From Iris pallida (lineage: Eukaryota; Streptophyta; Magnoliopsida; Asparagales; Iridaceae), in contig JANAVB010015600.1 of the NCBI GenBank assembly GCA_029216955.1, positions 41,165,211-41,229,210 on the forward strand: 64,000 bases of DNA, in the 5' to 3' direction. Below, one piece after another: positions 37,793-50,189 of this stretch (position 1 is its first letter; every line of letters begins with the position of its first letter). The translations under genes and the position numbers were made by a program. The notes under the pieces were generated by a model. It saw only the letters and a list, made by a program, of their open reading frames with translations, had not been told where the DNA came from and searched no databases.

Positions 37793-40700
37793 TCACGGCT
37801 CGGCGACGAACAGTTCTCTGAGAAGGTCATTCAGCTTGGTCGTCGACCGTTCAATCCTCAGTGTGGCCGGGCGCTCAGCCTCTTGAGTCAACTTCTCTGT
37901 ATCCTCCAGATGTGTATGTGCCTGCCAACCGTCTTTAAGTTTCTTCAGTGCACGCAACAAGGCAGCAGAGGTTTGGGTGACCTGGTCGGTCTCCCAGAAA
38001 ATTAGCTCCTTATCTTTGCGGGAAGCCTGGAGCTCATATTCTAAAGAAGCCAATTTCCTCTGAAGCTGGAGGATCTGCTCATTGGTATCGGCTATCCCAC
38101 GAGATGTGGCCTCTTCCCGAGCAATACAGTCCTCTCCTCTGCGGCTTAGTTGATCGTACTTCAGAGACAGATCTTGAAGGTCCTTCACTAGAGCATGCTT
38201 CAACGTATCCCGTACCGTCCTTACCTTTTCCATAGCTGTTATAAGGAAGGCGCGCTCCTGATCTATTTCTAAAGACATATTGACTTGTCGTAGTCCTTAA
38301 AACTGAGCCACGAGCTGATCAGCTTCTACTAATTTGGGCTCCAGGAGCTCGACCATCCCTGCCCCGCCGGGGAGTGTTCTGAGGAGTTCAATCTGACCGC
38401 GGGCACATTGACGAGCCAATACGAAAGATGTCCCTCTCTCCAGGGAAGCTTTGACCCTCGTTTCATATGGCGGTAGAAACTATCAATCACGTCCTTCGAC
38501 GATTCATCCAGAACTTCCGAAGAAGACGGTGTCAAAGGAAGAGTAGCTGGCAGAGTTGAAGATGGTTGTGAAGAAGATGCACCAGAACTTGATGCCCCTA
38601 TCACTAAGGATACAAGTTTCGAGCGATAGGACACATGAATAGCAATCATCTCCTCCTCCGCAGCCCGAAGGATTCGAAGACTGGGCAGTACAGAAAGGTC
38701 AACCTCCGGTAATAGAGTTACATTAACCGAGGAGGGTGCAGGGACCATTTCTCCATGCCCCGGCAGTTCCACTACGTCTCCTCCTGAACTCGACCTGGCA
38801 AGAGGTCCCTCGATAGTAGTTGGAAAAGGAGGAGGCATACTTCTTTCCACTAGATCCCCTCTGGTGACTTCTCCCCCGATGATGTCCGTCATCGACAGCG
38901 AAGGAGAAGGACCTGTATGTCTGGAGCAACCATCGATCAACTTAACCCGAAGGATATGAAGATAGAGCAAATGAACCTCCTCACTAGCCAAGACATGACA
39001 TAGCTTACCAGGGGAGGGATGCTGAAGCTGAGGCTCACTAACAGCCGCCATATCCTCTTCAACGGCGACACTTGAGCCAATTGTAGCTGCTTCTTCTGCC
39101 TCAGCCGCCCCGGAGGAGGATACAACTAGATCAGTTTCAACCGGCTGAGGTTCAGCAACCTCGGGGACTGATTCAGTAAAGCCCACATCGTCCCTGGTGG
39201 GGATATCAACAGCAGGAGGAATCTTAACAGTCGTCGGGACGACCGTGGTGGAGGTAAGCTCGTCAGTCATAGCACCAATTAAGGTGGCTATAGCCGGATC
39301 AACCTCAGAGGCGGTAGCCAGCTCTAGGGAGTTCACTTCTCCTGATGCCTATAAAGAAAAGGGAAATGATCATATTATATTTCAGAAAGGAAGAACTAAA
39401 AAGATGGTCGTAACTCGATTCACCTCCGAAATGGCTTCGACGTCCTCACTTCTCTCCCTAATGCTCGGCCCGCGAGGCTTGACCGCAGCCCATTTTCGGG
39501 AGTAAGTTATGCCGTCGGCAGAGGATTCACGCCTACTTTGTTTTCATGAAAGACTATGCGCAGCAGGGGGCAGATCTGCCACCGAATCGTCTGCAGGAAG
39601 CGGCAAGTTATCAGGGTCATCCTCTTCGTCCACGTTGATAGACTCCGAGTCAGACACATCAACTGTCCTCCCCTTCTTGGTCCTTGGCTTCTCCTCCAAG
39701 CCAGTACCAATAATGAAGCTAGTACTTGGGTCAAAATCTCTTGGAGGCTTATTCACCATAACATGGTATAAGGCCGCCATGTACAAAATGTGTCCCGACT
39801 CTCTAGCATCGGGAACGGAGAAGCTGGCACGGGTGTGAACTGCGCTATAATAGTGCCCAGCCCGGATGCCGTCAAGAATGCTACCCTCAAAACCCAGGCA
39901 GGAGCTGGGATTGTCCAAGAACATTTGACTGTACCCAAATTGTCGGGAGAATCGACTGGGTAAGTAAGGCTCCAAAAAGACGGAATTACGGTTGTGATAC
40001 ACCAGATGTGTAGGACGAATATTCTGCAACCAGAGGAGCATCTTCTCGGACAAGAATTGGGGAGATGTAGCACCATCAAGATGTACGTCTCTTACTTCTC
40101 TATCAGTAAAATAAGGAACAGACACGAAGAAGGAATATTTGTCCACTTGCGCCAACGCCATCTGACAGGCTGGCATGGTAGTTACTCCCAGGGCATACGG
40201 CGGTACTGGAAGATGAAGGCATCATCAGCAGCCACGTCATCCTTTGGGCCAGGCCTCATCAAAGACGGGCAATACATCAATAGCCACCCCATCAGATATT
40301 GATAGGACAGCACGATTCGTTCAAAATCCTTCGCCGTATCGTGAGCAATGACTTTGGACTAGAAGGTGCGGAGGCCACGATATATGCTGCATACCATGGT
40401 GGAGAGTAGAGCTAGTCTGGCCCCAAAGACTAGCTTCACCGCAGGAAGGATCAGGTTACGGCAGATTCTCTCAATAGCACCAGCCCCTCCCGAAACTACA
40501 CAATTCTGCAGCCATACCATCAGAAATCCCGTCAGGAGAGCCTTATCAGATATCTTCTGGGTATCTTGATAAAAGTAATTAAAGGTGTCAGATTGGCTCC
40601 CAAATCTGTCACCCGTTGTCTTCATCCTCTTGGCAGTCAACACCTGGTTCTGCACCTCCTTCCGGGTTCGAGGACTTCAAGGGGAAACCTGGCCTGAGGC

Positions 40701-42426
40701 GCCTAGCTTAAAAAGGTAACTGAGCCAGGTCTTGGTGTGAGAAAGGTTACCTTCCGAGCTATCGTTCTTCTTCTTTGACATCTGTTGGCACGTGCTATGG
40801 TGACATAGTAGTTCCCGGTAAACAGCCACAAAACTCGGGAACCGTCGCTTAAATTCCTCGAATTCTTCATTCGTAGGGGTATACACCTCAAAAACTTCAT
40901 CTCCCCAGGGCAGCTTGGAGACTTCATGCATCTCGTGGAGAGCGAGTCCCATCTCCCCTCCAGGTGTAAAGAAGGTCCACGTGCGATGGTTGTACATCTC
41001 AAGAAGAGCCATGAACAGCTTCTTGTTTATGGGCAGACCATAACAAGTGCCCCGTATGGCATGATAAAGACGAATCTCGAGCAGGAGTTCCTTATATGTC
41101 CGCAAGATCCACAAAGTCAAGTTGATCCATGAAGGGGTGGGGTTCATCCAGTTCAGCAGCAACAGCCGACTAGTAGGGTAGGACCCCTTTTGAGCAATCT
41201 GGTTCATAAAAGTGTCATCTTGGGAGAACCGAAAGTCGGGACCCTGCACGTTTATGAAACTGCCCGGGGCCAACCCCATCACAAAGCAGCTGATCGGTAT
41301 CTTGCTTGCAACTACCGACCTCGATGTTTTATTATAGTGAATATCACCCACGAACATCCCCTGCTGGCTCAGGGTTAGGAAGTCCACCATTTTTCTATCG
41401 ATGGGCAGCATATTTAACCAGGACAGCGAGAAATGACGTTCCATCTGAGGATTATGAATCGCCATCCCGTTGGAAGAAAAACTCCAACTTTCAGATAAAT
41501 CTAGATCGCTAGAGTTCTTTACAGTTAGGGCATCCCCAAAGAGGAACGCGGGTTTCAGATGTGTGCCCCCTAATTTTCTTGAGTTCATCATGTCCAAGAG
41601 AAAGAAGAAGGATTGGTTTCTGATATCCCTCAGCCTGTCCTCAGATTGATCTTTAGTAATTTGGGCTGACACATAATCGACCACATGGTCGAACCTCACA
41701 CCCACAGCAGATTGAGCTTGACCTACCAGAAGCTTCCCCGAAGGATTGATCGGCTACTTCACTAAAAAGGAAAAAAAAAAGAAATCAGAAGATAGCCAGA
41801 GAAAACCACTTAATGTTTTCTGAGCTTATGCGGCTCTGTTAGGTGGGTCTTCATGCGGCCCAGTTCATAAGGTGCATATGCGGTCATGAGACGTTTCTCA
41901 TGCGGCTCGGTCGTGAGACGCCTCTCATGCGGCTCGGTCATGAGACGTCTCTCATGCGGCTCGGTCATGAAGCAACTCTCATGCGGCTCGGTCATGAAGC
42001 ATCTCTCATGCAGCTCAGTCATGAGACACCTTTCATGCGGTTCGGCCATGAAGCATCTCTCATGCGGCTCAGTCATGAGACATCTCTCATGCACCTCGGA
42101 CATGAAGCATACCCTATACGGCTCAGTCATGAGGCGTTCATGCGGCCCATACGGCACAGCTTATGCGGATTCATGACACTGAACTTGAACCGTTCAGTAA
42201 AGATGAAAAATAGCATCAACTATGCCGAGACATAACAGAAAAAGGCCTACGCATAAAATATGTGACATAGCCATTGTGGTTAGGGTTTGGACTCATGCAG
42301 TTTCTTCCCAATGCTCTTACCATTAATAGGAGGATGAACGTCGGGGGGAATCGAACTTGCCATGTTCGACGAGGAGGCAAGTCCTTTGCCCTTCCTTGCA
42401 GCACTAGAAGAAGCCTTGGGAGCCAT
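37793..42426 (-). pseudogene. Antisense gene with plant mobile domain (PMD) in the Tat element
   Basis: The gene runs opposite to pol, between integrase and the 3' LTR. A candidate start is the minus-strand ATG at 42426 (MAPKASSSAARKGKG), about 90 bp below a TATA box. A GTAAGA donor near 42321 and an acceptor near 41756 define an intron that holds the ATGCGGC minisatellite. The long second exon reads MERHFSLSWLNMLPIDRKMV, WTFFTPGGEMGLALHEMHEV, AVKLVFGARLALLSTMVCSI and FLEPYLPSRFSRQFGYSQMF, a pattern typical of PMD (aminotransferase-like) proteins. Further introns precede an acidic/Ser-rich exon (39336-38329) and a coiled-coil exon (38278-37793). Stops at 40677 (TGA), 40359 (TAG) and 39544 (TGA) and a frameshift near 40180 inactivate this copy. 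The role in the element is unknown. Extra antisense ORFs are known in Tat elements; the PMD call is my reading of motifs. Confidence 0.75.
41820..42180. repeat. 27-bp ATGCGGC minisatellite in the antisense-gene intron
   Basis: Eleven or so units of the form TCATGCGGCTCGGTCATGAG plus 7 more bases run head to tail. Because 27 is a multiple of three and the units lack stops in some frames, ORFs appear on both strands (MRLGHETSL-type on plus, MTEPHERRL-type on minus). They are not real genes. The same unit occurs in both LTRs of this element. Confidence 0.9.
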
Positions 42427-42513
42427 CGATGATCGAGAGAAGAGAAGACGGCGACTAGGGCAATGAAAAGTTGGAAGAAGGAAAGAAGGAACCTCTCTTC
42501 TTACAACTACTCG

Positions 42514-42521
42514 TACTTATA
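42514..42521 (-). promoter_or_regulatory. Candidate TATA box of the antisense gene
   Basis: On the minus strand TATAAGTA lies about 90 bases upstream of the antisense ATG at 42426, in the context GCCAGCCTATAAGTACGAG. The spacing suits a short 5' leader. No other function is evident for this stretch. Confidence 0.5.
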
Positions 42522-42789
42522 GGCTGGCAGAGGCGTGTAAATCGATAGACACCGCTTCGGATTTCATGCTGCCTAAAGGATAAGGGCGACTCTTACGATT
42601 CTATCCCCTTTCATGCAAAAGTCGGCTCCAAATCATCAAAGCAAATCTAAGGTAATTAATGTCGAAGTAATGGGATGCCCACGTGGCACGAAACCAGTAT
42701 GCGGCCAGAGAGAAGCCTATGCGGCATGAAGAGCTTATGCGGACATACCCATGCTTCTTATTCAAAGTATTTCAATTTTACAAATTGAA

Positions 42790-42806
42790 AACTTGGAAGG
42801 GGGTCT
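42790..42806 (+). other. Polypurine tract of the Tat element
   Basis: AACTTGGAAGGGGGTCT ends directly at the 3' LTR start (TGTAGAAGC, 42807). The GGAAGGGGG run is the expected primer for plus-strand synthesis. Confidence 0.8.
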
Positions 42807-43942
42807 TGTAGAAGCATGGAAAAGAATAGGAATTTCTATGCGGCCCAAAATCAACATGAAACTTCATGCAGCTCAAAACCTGGGAAGTTTCATGCGGTTC
42901 AAAATCCTTGGAAGCTTCATGCGGCTCAGAAAGCTTCATGCGGCCCACAAATAGCAGAGAGCCTTATGCGGTTTAAAACCAGCCTAAGCAGCTAGCCATA
43001 ATTACTCTGACATAAAGGCGACAGCTCTGACAGAGATGATGGCTCTAACATAAAGACAAGACGTGACATGCTCGTAAAAAACAAGAAAATCATCATGATA
43101 TCCGGCACAGTGCACAGTTCCAAATAAGACTCTTTATGTGGATCACCTATGAGACACCCTTTATGCGGCTCAGTCATGAGATAACTCTCATTCGGCTCGA
43201 GCATCGATCATCTCTCATGCGGCTCGGTTATGAGACGTCTTTCATGCGGCTCGGTCATGAGACGTCCTTCATGCGGCTCAATCATGAAACAACTCTCATG
43301 CGGCTCGAGCATGGATCATCTCTTATGCGGCTCGGCTATGGGACAGTCCTTCATGCGGCTCAGCCAGGATACATCCTTCATGCGGCTCGGCTATGGGACA
43401 GTCCTTCATGCGGCTCAGCCAGGATGCATCATTCATGCGGCTCGCCACAGAGTAGCAGTTGAGACACGCGGCAGAAATTGACCAAGTCTTAACAGTTCGG
43501 ATTGAGTGCAACAAACATATCATGATCAAACTTAACCAATCCCCAGCTGCCCACTTCTTGAGGCACACAGTTACAAGGATGTGGCCCAAAATTAGCCATG
43601 TTGCTGTACACCCCATTACTCATGAATTCCTATAAATAGCAAGGTGTTATTCCCTTGCATACACACACAGAGAGATATACACACACCCGGGCAGAGAGAG
43701 TATTCCTTCACCGGAGCCGAGGTTGCGTTCGATCGTCCAAGAAGTAAGGCAGAGTTGATAGAACTTTTCCGAGCCTCTACCGTCACCCCTCCCCCCAGAA
43801 TCTAAACTAAACAATTGTACTTAGATTGCTTTTCCTAGGTTTTGTTCCTAGGCTCTCTTTTGTACAAGCGAGTTTGTAATTGTGAGTCAAAGTTCAGTCC
43901 TCCTATGAAATTGTTCTGTTCTACGATAATCAATGGCAAACA
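42807..43942 (+). repeat. 3' LTR of the Tat element
   Basis: It starts TGTAGAAGC and ends GGCAAACA, followed by the TSD CATGC. It carries the same 27-bp repeat array as the 5' LTR with one unit more, and the TATA box TATAAATAG at 43631-43639. Several C-to-T-type differences from the 5' LTR fall in methylatable sites (for example CACGTG to CATGTT near 43600). Confidence 0.93.
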
Positions 43943-43947
43943 CATGC

Positions 43948-44411
43948 CATTTAGAAACGGTTTTTTCGGATTCCGTTAAATGGTATTCTGTCGGTTTTTC
44001 ATTCGGTATCAATATTTTACCAACTAACTTTCGATCAATTAAAACACACTTACGATCAATTAGCACACTTACTATTATGGAACCTCTTAAACTAGATTTT
44101 TTTTAGCTTATTGCAAAGTTAATACCCTAATTATTTCCGTTTTTCAACTTGTTATCCTAAACCTTTTTACTCGACAACTTGATACTATAAATTATTTAAT
44201 ATTTTCAATTTGATACCCAAAATTTTAAAAAATATAAAATTATCCCTCTCTTTCCAACCTAATCCCCTCCTGCCGGCTCACCACTCCCCCACCCCCCAAC
44301 CCCCTTACCACCACCGCAATCGCCTATACCCCGCCCACCCCCTATTGTCTCTACCTATTCCCCCAACCCTACCGTCCTCCAGCCACCCCTGCCCTTTCCA
44401 GCTACCCCGGC
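43948..44411. repeat. Right arm of the imperfect inverted repeat flanking the Tat element
   Basis: AT-rich sequence with AAGTTAATACCCTAATTATT, ACAACTTGATACTATAA and TTTGATACCCAAAATTT changes into a C-rich stretch (44270-44410). This mirrors the left flank (16417-16644) in reverse-complement order. The open frame 44210-44458 is low complexity. Confidence 0.45.
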
Positions 44412-45121
44412 TGTCACGTCCCAAATCTGTAGAATTGATCGTCCTCGTATGGATGTGATGACGTGCGAGGCTAAGTTATGCTCGCACAAGGGAATACCGA
44501 AATCGATTGAACAGCTATATGACAGAGTCGCACAAAAGTCCCAAGCAAAAAAATTTGAATCAACACAAAATTTATAGAAATAAAGTCTTTCTTTATTGAT
44601 ATTGAACAGAAGATTACAGCGGCTCGAAGCCGAGATTACAATCACTCAAGCCCTCTCTCTCAATTACAATAAGAATCATGTCTTGAGGCTTACAAGTTGA
44701 GAACAACAGACAATGTCCATACATTATGTTTTGTATAAGTGAAGTCTTTAATTAACGAAGTTCACTACTTTGGTATATAGCTTCCTAGGCTTTATGTTGA
44801 TCAAGTCATAAGTCATGGCACCTAGGCGCATAAGGTAAACTATGCGCCTATTTAAGTATGTGGCTTTTTTCATGCTTCTACACTCGTTCGGTGAAAAAGT
44901 AATTATATATACTACTACATAATGCCAAAAGTTGGACTTCACCGTAAAAAATTTTTTTCCAAAAATACCCTTGCTTATATTTACTAATTAAAAAGATTAC
45001 TTAAAGTTAATAGAGATAACTAGATAATTAGGAGAGGTGTCTTTCGGTCTTTCTAAATAGTCTTACATGCATGTATAAAATAATATAATAATAAGTTTAG
45101 AATAACTAACGTGGTTGACTT
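44412..45121. repeat. Possible LTR edge or fragment
   Basis: TGTCACGTCCCAAATCTG at 44412 resembles the TGTCACGACCC/TGTCACGCCCC starts of the Tekay LTRs in this window, and directly follows the C-rich inverted-repeat arm. I found no matching end or TSD before the MITE, so the fragment is only tentative. Confidence 0.3.
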
Positions 45122-45124
45122 TTA

Positions 45125-45435
45125 GGCCTCGTTTGGTTCGCGGAATGGAAGGGAAAGGAAATAAATTCCTTGGCATTTCTTTTCTTTTGGGAAATTACAA
45201 TTTCCATTGATTTTCCTTTCCGATGTTTGAAAATGCCAAGGAATTTGGAAAGGAAAGTGAATACTTCATTGTGGGAAAGTAATTCCTTGCTTTGATGGAT
45301 GGAATCGCTTTTTTTTCTAATTTTTCTTCCACTAGGAATCACTTTTGTTTCCTCCTCAATCTTTTTGGCACCCAAACATAGAAAAATAATTACTTTCCTT
45401 TCCCAATCCGATGATTCCGCAAACCAAACGAGGCC
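45125..45435. mobile_element. Tourist-like (PIF/Harbinger) MITE, 311 bp
   Basis: The inverted terminal repeats GGCCTCGTTTGGTT(C/T)GCGGAAT are nearly perfect, and the target duplication is TTA on both sides (45122-45124 and 45436-45438). The interior repeats GGAAAGGAAA and TTTCCTTTCC words and can fold as a hairpin. It has no coding capacity. A TTA duplication with GGCC...GGCC ends is characteristic of Tourist MITEs. Confidence 0.9.
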
Positions 45436-45438
45436 TTA

Positions 45439-46860
45439 GTCTTCCTAATAATAATATACTACTATTCTTTGCTTTTTCAAGTAGCATAAAATATGTGCAA
45501 CACACGTGCAACACACGTGCATATATACTAGTTTTATAAAACTAAACAATGAAATACAAAGAATTGGATTGTCCATTCTACAATGGGACAAGTTCATTAG
45601 ACCACCACTTTATATTAGATCCAATTGGAACAAATTGGCTACATTTGTTTTATAACTGAAAGGTTCAACCATAATTCATTTGTGGAAACCAAATACCTTA
45701 AACTAAGGGTTTATGACCTGTTCTCATAACCTAAATTAGGATTCCCAACTAGGAACCAATTTGAAAAGGCATGAGAAAAAGGCTTTACAACATAGAGCTA
45801 TTCTAAAATCAACACTATGAGCCCTCAGAAATGAAATCAAACCATGGTGGTTCTCACCTTGACATACTTACAAGAATCCTATACATAGAATCACAAGAAC
45901 AACAATTAGATATTTGAATTCTCCATAGTTCGAAAGCATTTCTCGTAAAATGAATCATGGTTTGCTAAATCGGTCGAAAAGAAGTCGCGAAAGTGAGTTT
46001 AGTTCTAGTATGTTTCCGAAAGGGAGTTTAGTTCTAGGGTAGTACCAATTGTCATCAATTTAGGGAGTTTAGTTCTAGGGTAGTATCATTTGTCTTCCCT
46101 AATATGTTTCCAAAGGCAATACGGTGTGACCCGAGCTGGAATTGGTCCATGAAATGAGATATTGGACTGGGTCCATATACCTTAAAACATTTTTTTCATG
46201 TAATGCATGAACCAATCTCAATTATCTACACTTGATGATCCCACTTCCTACTAGACGTGGGACTAAATTACCAACTCTGTTGTTATTCCCCTTTTGTGGG
46301 ATCAATCAGAAACTAGATACAATCCAACATTTCCAAAGACAACCACATCATTTGTATTATGAATGGATAAAGATCCTATAATGAATTGGGTTTCAGGTCG
46401 GTTCGTGCCGGCCAGTATCCATATCCGGCCCCAAAATAAATTGGACCAAAAAATTGAACCTGGGCCATATCACAATCGGGTCAGAGCTGGGTCAGCCTTT
46501 TTCTTTTCAGGCTCTGCCCTTCTTTCTCGGAATCTTTCTTTTTCTTGTACCATTGCTTCATTTTATTCTTGGTGTATGCCACTAAAAGGGTCAGTACAGA
46601 GGTTCGTATTGGTGTTAATCAATCGAAGTGTGTATAATTTCTTCATAAATAGGAAAGTTCAGGAGGTTTTTTGGCGATCAATTTGCAACATTTTGTGAGT
46701 TGGAAAATTCGAGGTGAAGTGCTTGCTTGGTGAGCAAAAAACATGTTTGAACAAAGAGGGGGTGTCGTCTACTGTTGTTTATTATGTATGCAAGCCTTTT
46801 TTTATGTTACTAGTTTTTACAGAAAATTTCATCTAGAGGAAAGAAGTTGTAGGTATTGGC
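45439..46860. other. Unassigned AT-rich intergenic stretch
   Basis: No gene was recognised. A short direct repeat (AGGGAGTTTAGTTCTAGGGT with AGTA) occurs at about 46020-46090. The open frame 46363-46698 has no motif I know and no clear start context. Confidence 0.5.
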
Positions 46861-46900
46861 GCGAAAGAGGAGAAATTTTGGAAAATAACATATAAAGGGA

Positions 46901-47285
46901 ACTGGCGCCAGTGATACTAGGGTCTAAAAAAAAGAAACGAAACTGGCGCCAGTGCAACTGGCGCCGAGAAATTATTTTTTAAAGAGTCTAGCGCCAGTCC
47001 AACTGGCGCCGAAAAAAAAAATTAGAAGTTGGCGCCAGTGGAACTGGCGCCGAGCAAGTTTAGGGTGGGTGGGTGGGTGGGTGGGTTGCGAGGGGGGGAG
47101 GAGAAGGGGCGGGGGTGTTCGGCTGGTGTTAACTTTTTTTTTTTTGTCTTTTTCTTTACTTTCACTTTTCTTTCTATCTTTTTTTGTTACTTTTTTCCAC
47201 TGTCAAGCCATTTCAGCCTTTGTCTCTTCCTCTTCCTCTTTCTCTTTCTCTTACTTTCTCTGGCGCCAGTGACACTGGCGCCAGT
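46901..47285. repeat. GGCGCC palindrome units upstream of the MULE
   Basis: The 12-bp palindrome ACTGGCGCCAGT or part of it recurs. Units of two 9-base arms around three bases, such as GGCGCCAGTGCAACTGGCGCC without its last base, occur at 46945-46965, 46990-47010 (one mismatch) and 47031-47051, with a longer form at 47262-47285. A single palindrome is at 46901-46912. A-rich spacers, a (GGGT)n run (about 47064-47086) and a T/C-rich tract separate them. Confidence 0.85.
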
Positions 47286-47590
47286 CTTTAAATACACTTA
47301 ACGTTCGGATTGTAATGGTTGGATTGCAATGTTCCCTTTTCGACCGTTGGATAATTTTCTTTAAATCTAGGGTAGCATAGCTTTCACTCACACCAAACCA
47401 GACGCTCTCACTCGTTTCTAACTCTTTAGTTCTCTCAACCAGAAGCTCCCACTCCAAAGTTTGAGCAAGTTTTCATTCTAAAGCTCCCACTCCAGAAGCT
47501 CCCACTCAACTAGAAGCTCCCATACAACTAGAAGCTCCAACTCTTTAGTTCTCTCAACCAGAAGCTGTATTCAAAATACTACATTCTACA

Positions 47591-48373
47591 ATGGATCAAA
47601 GTTTAAGGCTGTGGTGCTCGCATGGAGGTGTAGTAAATGGTTTATCTTATGAAGGAGGTTTCACCCAAATTCTTATAACTGATCGTAGTATCACATTAGA
47701 TAGCTTACGCAATTTGATTATTGAAAGTTTTTCTATTCAGTATGAATTTATATTAAGACACGTTTATGAGATACATTATTTTTATTAGATTGTCAACAAG
47801 CTTGGAGTTTTGTTCTTGAAATTAATTTGCAATCATCATTTATAAGTATTTTTGTAACTCAAGTACCACAAATACTTGACTATATAAGTACTCAACGCAT
47901 TTCTAATTACGAAGCGGGTCCGAGTTCTTCTAGACAAGTTCCTATTTCATCTCATGAAGAAGATGACACATTAGCTTTAGATAGTAATGATGATTTTGAT
48001 GATTTACAAAGTATTGCGGATAGTGATGATTTAGTTGAAAATTCGGATGATGACAAATGAATTATTCGTCGGACAATATTTTGATAGTCGTTCTGCCTTT
48101 AGAACTTTTATCAGTGACCTAGCAATTGAACACAATTTTACGGGTTAAACTAGTGTCATGAACAATGCGAAGGGAATTATATATACCTGTAATCAACCAA
48201 CATGCAATTGGAGAGCATATGCTAGACCTATTCGTAGAGATAATATTTTTAAGATTGCTATATTAGAAATTCGGCATTCTTGTTTAGTTGGGCTCACAAC
48301 AGGTTCTCACTAATTGGCAACTAGTTCATGGATCAAAAACAAGATAATTAATATAATTAGGGACAATCAGTCA
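47591..48373 (+). pseudogene. MuDR-type MULE transposase, N-terminal remnant
   Basis: It starts MDQSLRLWCSHGGVVNGLSY with a ubiquitin-like N-terminal segment. A frameshift near 47790 leads to an acidic linker (HEEDDTLALDSNDDFDDLQ). Another shift near 48055 opens the MuDR zinc-binding domain (ELFVGQYFDSRSAFRTFISD, CNQPTCNWRAYA, RHSCL). Stops occur near 48148 and 48312. The order matches the start of plant Mutator-like transposases. The catalytic domain is missing because the Gag-only retrotransposon interrupts it at 48374; the rest may lie beyond the window. The protein would bind TIRs. This copy is decayed. Confidence 0.75.
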
Positions 48374-49443
48374 TGTCACGCCCCGCTCTCGAATAATCGG
48401 GTACGGGCCGATGCACGTCCGGCCTACACTGTCGTTGACAGCGGTAGTGAGCCGTCTACTCATCAATAACAAGAGTAATCTCATCACAGCATCTAATCTC
48501 GGAATCTATACTAACCATCACAGCAATCCACTATACAATTATTACAACTTATACATGAATGTCCGGGTACAAAGCCGGTAAAAGATAAATGCTACAATAA
48601 CAACATATAATCAAATACACTCAATCAATCTCCTATACATGAACTAGATATCTCAATGTCAAGTGAGCTCCAATGCCAGTCATGACAATCTAAAGATCCA
48701 TATCACTTGTAATCAACGATCCAGTCAGGAAAGGAGCAGAGCACAATGTAACTCAATAAAACTCACCATGAAGATTAATGGAACAGTATATCAAAATATA
48801 ACTGAAAGGCAGGAAACAAAATGCGTATAAAATATGCACTAGCTATGTGTACATGTGCAATTGGACGTTATCAACATGTGGGGACTAATATGTAATCAGG
48901 CATATAAAATATGCTATCAGTCAATCAATAATCAGGCATGTCTGACGACAATGCTATCAGTCACGCAATAATCAGGCATGTCTGACGACAATACTATCAG
49001 TCACGCATGAAATGGACATCAGGCATACAGAGTATGCTATCAGGCAATATTTGTCCAATATTAGTCAATCACATGTCTCTAGAACGTCCCCCACCCGACA
49101 CGAGAAACAATGCAATCAATCGAGAACAAATGCAAATAATGAAACAAGATAATCTGTGTACAATGCATGCAATGATGGTAATACTGGGTACATGTACTTG
49201 CCTCTTTTTCGGTGTCTTGTCCAAGTCTTCTAAATCACCTAGAATAGGAAAAATAGAATTTAAAAGAATATTCTAATAGTTTTCCTAACTTAGCTAATGT
49301 AATATTCTAAACCAATCCCTAACCATTAAAGTTAACCCATTCTTGTTCACCAATAGATTCACCCAACATTCATTCTCAAGTTAATGGTTCTGGTCTACTT
49401 CACCCAAATACAAGCCGACTATAATCATTCAATAGCACCAGCC
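48374..49443 (-). repeat. 3' LTR of the second Gag-only element, segment 1
   Basis: It matches 63118-64000 with few differences (for example TGTCACGCCCCGCTCTCG against TGTCACACCCCGCTCCCG). It contains short near-tandem units around CAGGCATGTCTGACGACAAT with GCTATCAGTC (about 48900-49040). It is cut at 49443 by CACTA-B; GCC at 49441-49443 is the TSD. Confidence 0.9.
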
Positions 49444-49830
49444 CACTACAAAAATTTGTCAGATTAGCAACGTTCTAAAACGTCGCTAAACTCGGCCAAA
49501 ACTTTGCTAAATAAATTAGCAATGTTTTCAGCGACGTTTAATAAACGACGAAAAAAATGTGTCGCTAATCGAGAAAACGTCGCAAAATGTCGCTAGGGCG
49601 ACGTTAGTTAGCGACGTTTATAACGTCGCTAATTTACGACGTTATTTGCGACATTTTCAAGTAGTCGCCGATTAGCGACACATTAGCGACGTTCTTGCGA
49701 CGATGTGGTGGCATCAGATTGTTTGCCACGTCAACAATTTAGCAACGTTTTTAGCGACCTTTATATTCGTCGCTAAATGTTAGTGACGAATATAAACGTC
49801 GCTAAAAACGTCGCTAAATTGAAAAAAAAT
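49444..49830 (-). repeat. 3' TIR and subterminal repeats of CACTA-B
   Basis: CACTACAAAAA is followed by many AACGTCGCTAA/TTAGCGACGTT variants. Beyond them, 49870-49940 repeats the CACTA-A 3' block in reverse (GAATCTAATCCCTGGGTTCG, GTGGAACACTCAACACTGG). Confidence 0.88.
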
Positions 49831-50189
49831 TAAAAAAAAGAATCTAGAATGCTAATATAAAATCCAAAATACAGAATCTAATCCCTGGGTTCGCCGATCC
49901 CTTCGGTGGAACACTCAACACTGGCCCGCACAATACAATCCAAAATAGACCAAAAATAATTGGCCGTCTCCTCAAGCCTCTCGGAACATCACAATATGCA
50001 TCACACATCACACAAACAAATATACATCACAATATGCATCACACAGCAAGCTATACCAATATACTTCACACACAAGAAAACAAATATCCATCACAATATC
50101 CAAAAGGAGATATATCCATCAAAATAAATATCCATCACAATATCCAGATGAGATATATCCATCAAAACAAATCCAGTCAATATATGTAT

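Noticed and set aside
41810..42235. ORFs on both strands that look like repeat proteins
   Set aside because: They come from a 27-bp minisatellite whose length is a multiple of three; the tract is best read as an intron of the antisense gene.
37793..42426. PMD gene as an independent host gene
   Set aside because: It lies between pol and the 3' LTR of an element with a perfect CATGC duplication, and starts shortly before the PPT; it is better seen as part of the retrotransposon.
46363..46698. 111-aa plus-strand ORF
   Set aside because: No known motif, no homologous copy in the window and no clear promoter or splice context.
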